From: JAIBJP01 sp035639875
GTDB lineage: Bacteria; Actinomycetota; Thermoleophilia; Gaiellales; Gaiellaceae
Length of the DNA: 13,896 nucleotides
NCBI GenBank assembly: GCA_035639875.1
Contig: DASQXE010000008.1
Coordinates: forward strand, 1 to 13,896
Reading direction: 5' to 3'
The notes under the pieces are model-generated. The model worked only from the letters and a program-made list of their open reading frames with translations, was not told the DNA's origin and searched no databases. The translations under genes and the position numbers were made by a program. Positions 11,978 to 13,896 of the stretch are shown piece by piece; the first letter of the stretch is position 1; each line of letters opens with the position of its first letter.

Positions 11978-13489
11978 ATGAGCCTCGAGCTGCGTCCGGA
12001 CGATGTGGAGCGGCTCCTCGCGCTCGAACGCAAGTTCGCCAAGGAAGGGCTGACGTTCGACGACGTCCTCCTCGTCCCGGCCGAGTCGACCGTTCTCCCG
12101 AGCGAGGTCTCGACGCACACGCGCCTGACGCGCCAGATCGAGCTCGAGATTCCGATCGTCTCGGCCGCGATGGACACCGTCACGGAGGCTCGCATGGCGA
12201 TCGCCCTCGCTCGTGAGGGCGGGATCGGCATCGTCCACCGCAACCTGTCGGTCGAGGCACAGGCCGCCGAGGTGGACAAGGTCAAGCGCTCCGAAGCGGG
12301 CATGATCGTCGAGCCCGTGACCCTGCGCCCGCGCGACCGCGTGGCCGACGCCCTCTCGATCATGGAGACCTACCGCATCTCCGGCGTGCCCATCACGGAT
12401 GAAGTGGGAAAGCTCGTCGGCATCCTCACGAACCGCGACCTGCGCTTCGAGGACGACACCTCGCGGCCGGTCGCCGAGCTGATGACCGCCGAGAACCTCG
12501 TCACCGTGCCCGTCGGAACGACGCTCGAGGAGGCCCGCGCAGTCCTGCACCACCACAAGGTCGAGAAGCTTCCCGTCGTCGACGACGACGGCCGCCTGAA
12601 AGGCCTTATCACGGTCAAGGACATCCAGAAGCGCATCCAGTACCCGCATGCGACAAAGGACGAGCGGGGCCGTCTGCGCGTGGGGGCCGCCGTCGGAACA
12701 GGAACGGAAGGAATCGAGCGCGCAGACGCCCTCGCCGCCGAAGACGTTGACGTGCTCGTGGTCGACACCTCGCACGGGCACTCGCAGGGCGTCGTCGAGA
12801 TCGTCCGCGAGCTCAAGGGCCGCTACGACGTTCCGGTCATCGCCGGCAACGTGGCCACCCCTGAGGCCACCGAGGCGCTAATCGATGCGGGTGCGGACGC
12901 GGTCAAGGTCGGGATGGGGCCCGGTGCGATCTGCACCACGCGCGTCGTCGCGGGAATCGGCGTTCCGCAGGTCACAGCCGTCTATGACTGCGCGCAGGTC
13001 GCTTCGCGCCACGACATCCCGCTGATCGCCGACGGCGGCGTCAACTTCTCGGGGGACATCGCCAAGGCGATCGCCGCCGGCGCCGACTCCGTCATGGTCG
13101 GCGGCCTCCTCGCGGGAGTGGACGAGAGCCCGGGCGAAGTCGTCTTCCACCAGGGCGAGCAGTTCAAGGAGTACCGCGGCATGGGCTCGCTCGGCGCTAT
13201 GCGCGAGCGCTACTCGAGCGACCGCTACTTCCAAGCCGACGTCGAGGAGATCGCCAAGCTCGTTCCCGAGGGAATCGAGGGCCGCGTCGCCTACAAGGGG
13301 CCGCTGCGAAACGTCGTGCACCAGCTCGTCGGCGGTCTGCGCCAGGCGATGGGGTATTGCGGCGCGGCGAGCATCGACGAGCTGAAGCAAGCACGGTTCG
13401 TACGCGTGACCGCGGCCGGCATGCGCGAGAGCCACCCGCACGACATCGCGATCACGAAGGAAGCCCCCAACTACCGTCCCGGGAGCTAG
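11978..13489 (+). CDS. guaB: Inosine-5'-monophosphate dehydrogenase
   Basis: Cytoplasmic, rate-limiting step of guanine nucleotide synthesis: IMP plus NAD+ and water gives XMP plus NADH. The 503-residue product has the standard length. The catalytic barrel opens with GLTFDDVLLVPAES (24-37). Two CBS domains fill about 109-225 (ISGVPITDEVGKLVGILTNR, 134-153, and KLPVVDDDGRLKGLITVKD, 197-215). The barrel resumes with VDTSHGHS (262-269), the catalytic loop GPGAICTTR (314-322) with Cys319, the IMP phosphate site ADGGVNFSGD (351-360), YRGMGSLGAM (399-408), and the mobile-flap dyad Arg411-Tyr412. The ATG at 11978 is preferred over the TTG at 11960 because it follows the -10 box and gives the usual N-terminus. 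guaA starts 5 bases after the stop, so the two form an operon for GMP synthesis. Confidence 0.97.
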   Translation: MSLELRPDDVERLLALERKFAKEGLTFDDVLLVPAESTVLPSEVSTHTRLTRQIELEIPIVSAAMDTVTEARMAIALAREGGIGIVHRNLSVEAQAAEVDKVKRSEAGMIVEPVTLRPRDRVADALSIMETYRISGVPITDEVGKLVGILTNRDLRFEDDTSRPVAELMTAENLVTVPVGTTLEEARAVLHHHKVEKLPVVDDDGRLKGLITVKDIQKRIQYPHATKDERGRLRVGAAVGTGTEGIERADALAAEDVDVLVVDTSHGHSQGVVEIVRELKGRYDVPVIAGNVATPEATEALIDAGADAVKVGMGPGAICTTRVVAGIGVPQVTAVYDCAQVASRHDIPLIADGGVNFSGDIAKAIAAGADSVMVGGLLAGVDESPGEVVFHQGEQFKEYRGMGSLGAMRERYSSDRYFQADVEEIAKLVPEGIEGRVAYKGPLRNVVHQLVGGLRQAMGYCGAASIDELKQARFVRVTAAGMRESHPHDIAITKEAPNYRPGS

Positions 13490-13494
13490 CGCTG

Positions 13495-13896
13495 ATGGGC
13501 GAGGTCGTCCCGCTCCCGGTCGCCGACGAGACGCCCGAGGAGCGCCCGGTTCTGGTCGTCGACCTCGGCGGCCAGTACTCGCAGCTCATCGCGCGCCGCG
13601 TCCGCGAATGCCGTGTCTACTCGGAGCTCGTCGGCCACGATGCCCGAGCCCAGGCGCTGGAGGCGCGCCGCCCCCGCGCGCTCATCCTCTCGGGCGGCCC
13701 GGCATCGGTGTACGCCGACGGAGCTCCGTCCGTCGACCCGGCGCTCTACGAGCTCGGAGTTCCGGTGCTGGGGATCTGCTACGGCATGCAGCTGATGGCG
13801 CAGGATCTCGGCGGGCGCGTCGAGCCCACCGGCGTGTCCGAGTTCGGGCGCACGCATGTGAAGACGGAAGGCGGCGAGCTCTTCGCCGACCTTCCG
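13495..13896 (+). CDS. guaA: GMP synthase (glutamine-hydrolysing), N-terminal part (gene cut by window edge)
   Basis: The enzyme makes GMP from XMP using ATP and ammonia from glutamine. The 134 residues present cover most of the class-I glutamine amidotransferase domain: VLVVDLGGQYSQLIARRVRE (19-38), LILSGGPASVY (63-73) and the nucleophile elbow VLGICYGMQLMAQDLGG (91-107) with Cys95; the sequence continues to the edge without a stop. The histidine-glutamate part of the triad and the ATP-pyrophosphatase and dimerisation domains lie beyond the window. A short acidic N-terminal extension (residues 1-17) precedes the domain. The ATG at 13495 has GGGAG (13481-13485) upstream, overlapping the end of guaB. 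It follows guaB directly. Confidence 0.95.
   Translation, partial: MGEVVPLPVADETPEERPVLVVDLGGQYSQLIARRVRECRVYSELVGHDARAQALEARRPRALILSGGPASVYADGAPSVDPALYELGVPVLGICYGMQLMAQDLGGRVEPTGVSEFGRTHVKTEGGELFADLP

Noticed and set aside
1..13896. CRISPR arrays, tRNA or rRNA genes, insertion sequences, prophage or attachment sites
   Set aside because: No regularly spaced repeats, tRNA-like cloverleaf, transposase or integrase, or composition break was seen. The only repeats are the pair upstream of guaB and the AAG tract.

Overview
This is a GC-rich, densely packed bacterial chromosomal window of housekeeping genes. Most genes overlap by 1 to 13 bases or are separated by fewer than 50. Third codon positions are strongly G/C, and GTG starts are frequent. 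The murI-rph-rdgB cluster, the DEDDh exonuclease/GIY-YIG fusion, the type-2 PyrF and the actinobacterial-style LexA box point to a high-GC actinobacterium. My best guess is the Thermoleophilia (Gaiellales/Solirubrobacterales) branch, which is inference and not proven by the sequence. I see no transposon, phage, CRISPR, tRNA or rRNA, and no intergenic gap above 190 bases.

Layout. Positions 1-366 (minus) hold the N-terminal part of a PabB/TrpE-family chorismate enzyme, divergent from a plus-strand operon: murI (glutamate racemase), rph (RNase PH), an MgtC-family membrane protein, and rdgB (non-canonical purine NTP pyrophosphatase). A small protein with only a cyclic-nucleotide-binding domain follows (3206-3631), converging with a YihY/BrkB membrane protein (3628-4440, minus). 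Next is a coupled set: a Roadblock/LC7-like protein with a basic tail, a 69-residue membrane-anchored protein, and pyrE. The HU gene hup (5764-6042) has its own promoter, a strong Shine-Dalgarno and a clear intrinsic terminator. After it comes a 563-residue DEDDh exonuclease/GIY-YIG/UVR fusion nuclease (6224-7915) whose promoter carries an exact SOS (LexA) box. Then come a small acidic Pro/Glu-rich frame, pyrF, a membrane-anchored LysM protein, a small basic unknown protein (minus), dacA (D,D-carboxypeptidase) coupled to a 1-phosphofructokinase-family kinase, a 188-base gap with two copies of a REP-like palindromic repeat, guaB, and the start of guaA running off the window.

How the genes work together. 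Nucleotide metabolism dominates: pyrE and pyrF finish UMP synthesis, guaB and guaA make GMP, and rdgB cleans the purine NTP pool. Cell wall is the second theme: murI supplies D-glutamate, dacA trims peptidoglycan stem peptides, and the LysM protein probably binds glycan. DNA maintenance is the third: HU and the SOS-type nuclease.

Regulatory signal. Several genes lacking a Shine-Dalgarno have a TAnnnT box ending 6 to 9 bases before the start codon (murI, CNB gene, Roadblock gene, nuclease, pyrF, guaB). That spacing puts transcription start at or next to the start codon, suggesting widespread leaderless transcription. hup is the clear exception. The best candidate for something under-described is the LexA-boxed fusion nuclease; the Roadblock/small membrane protein pair and the REP-like repeats come next.
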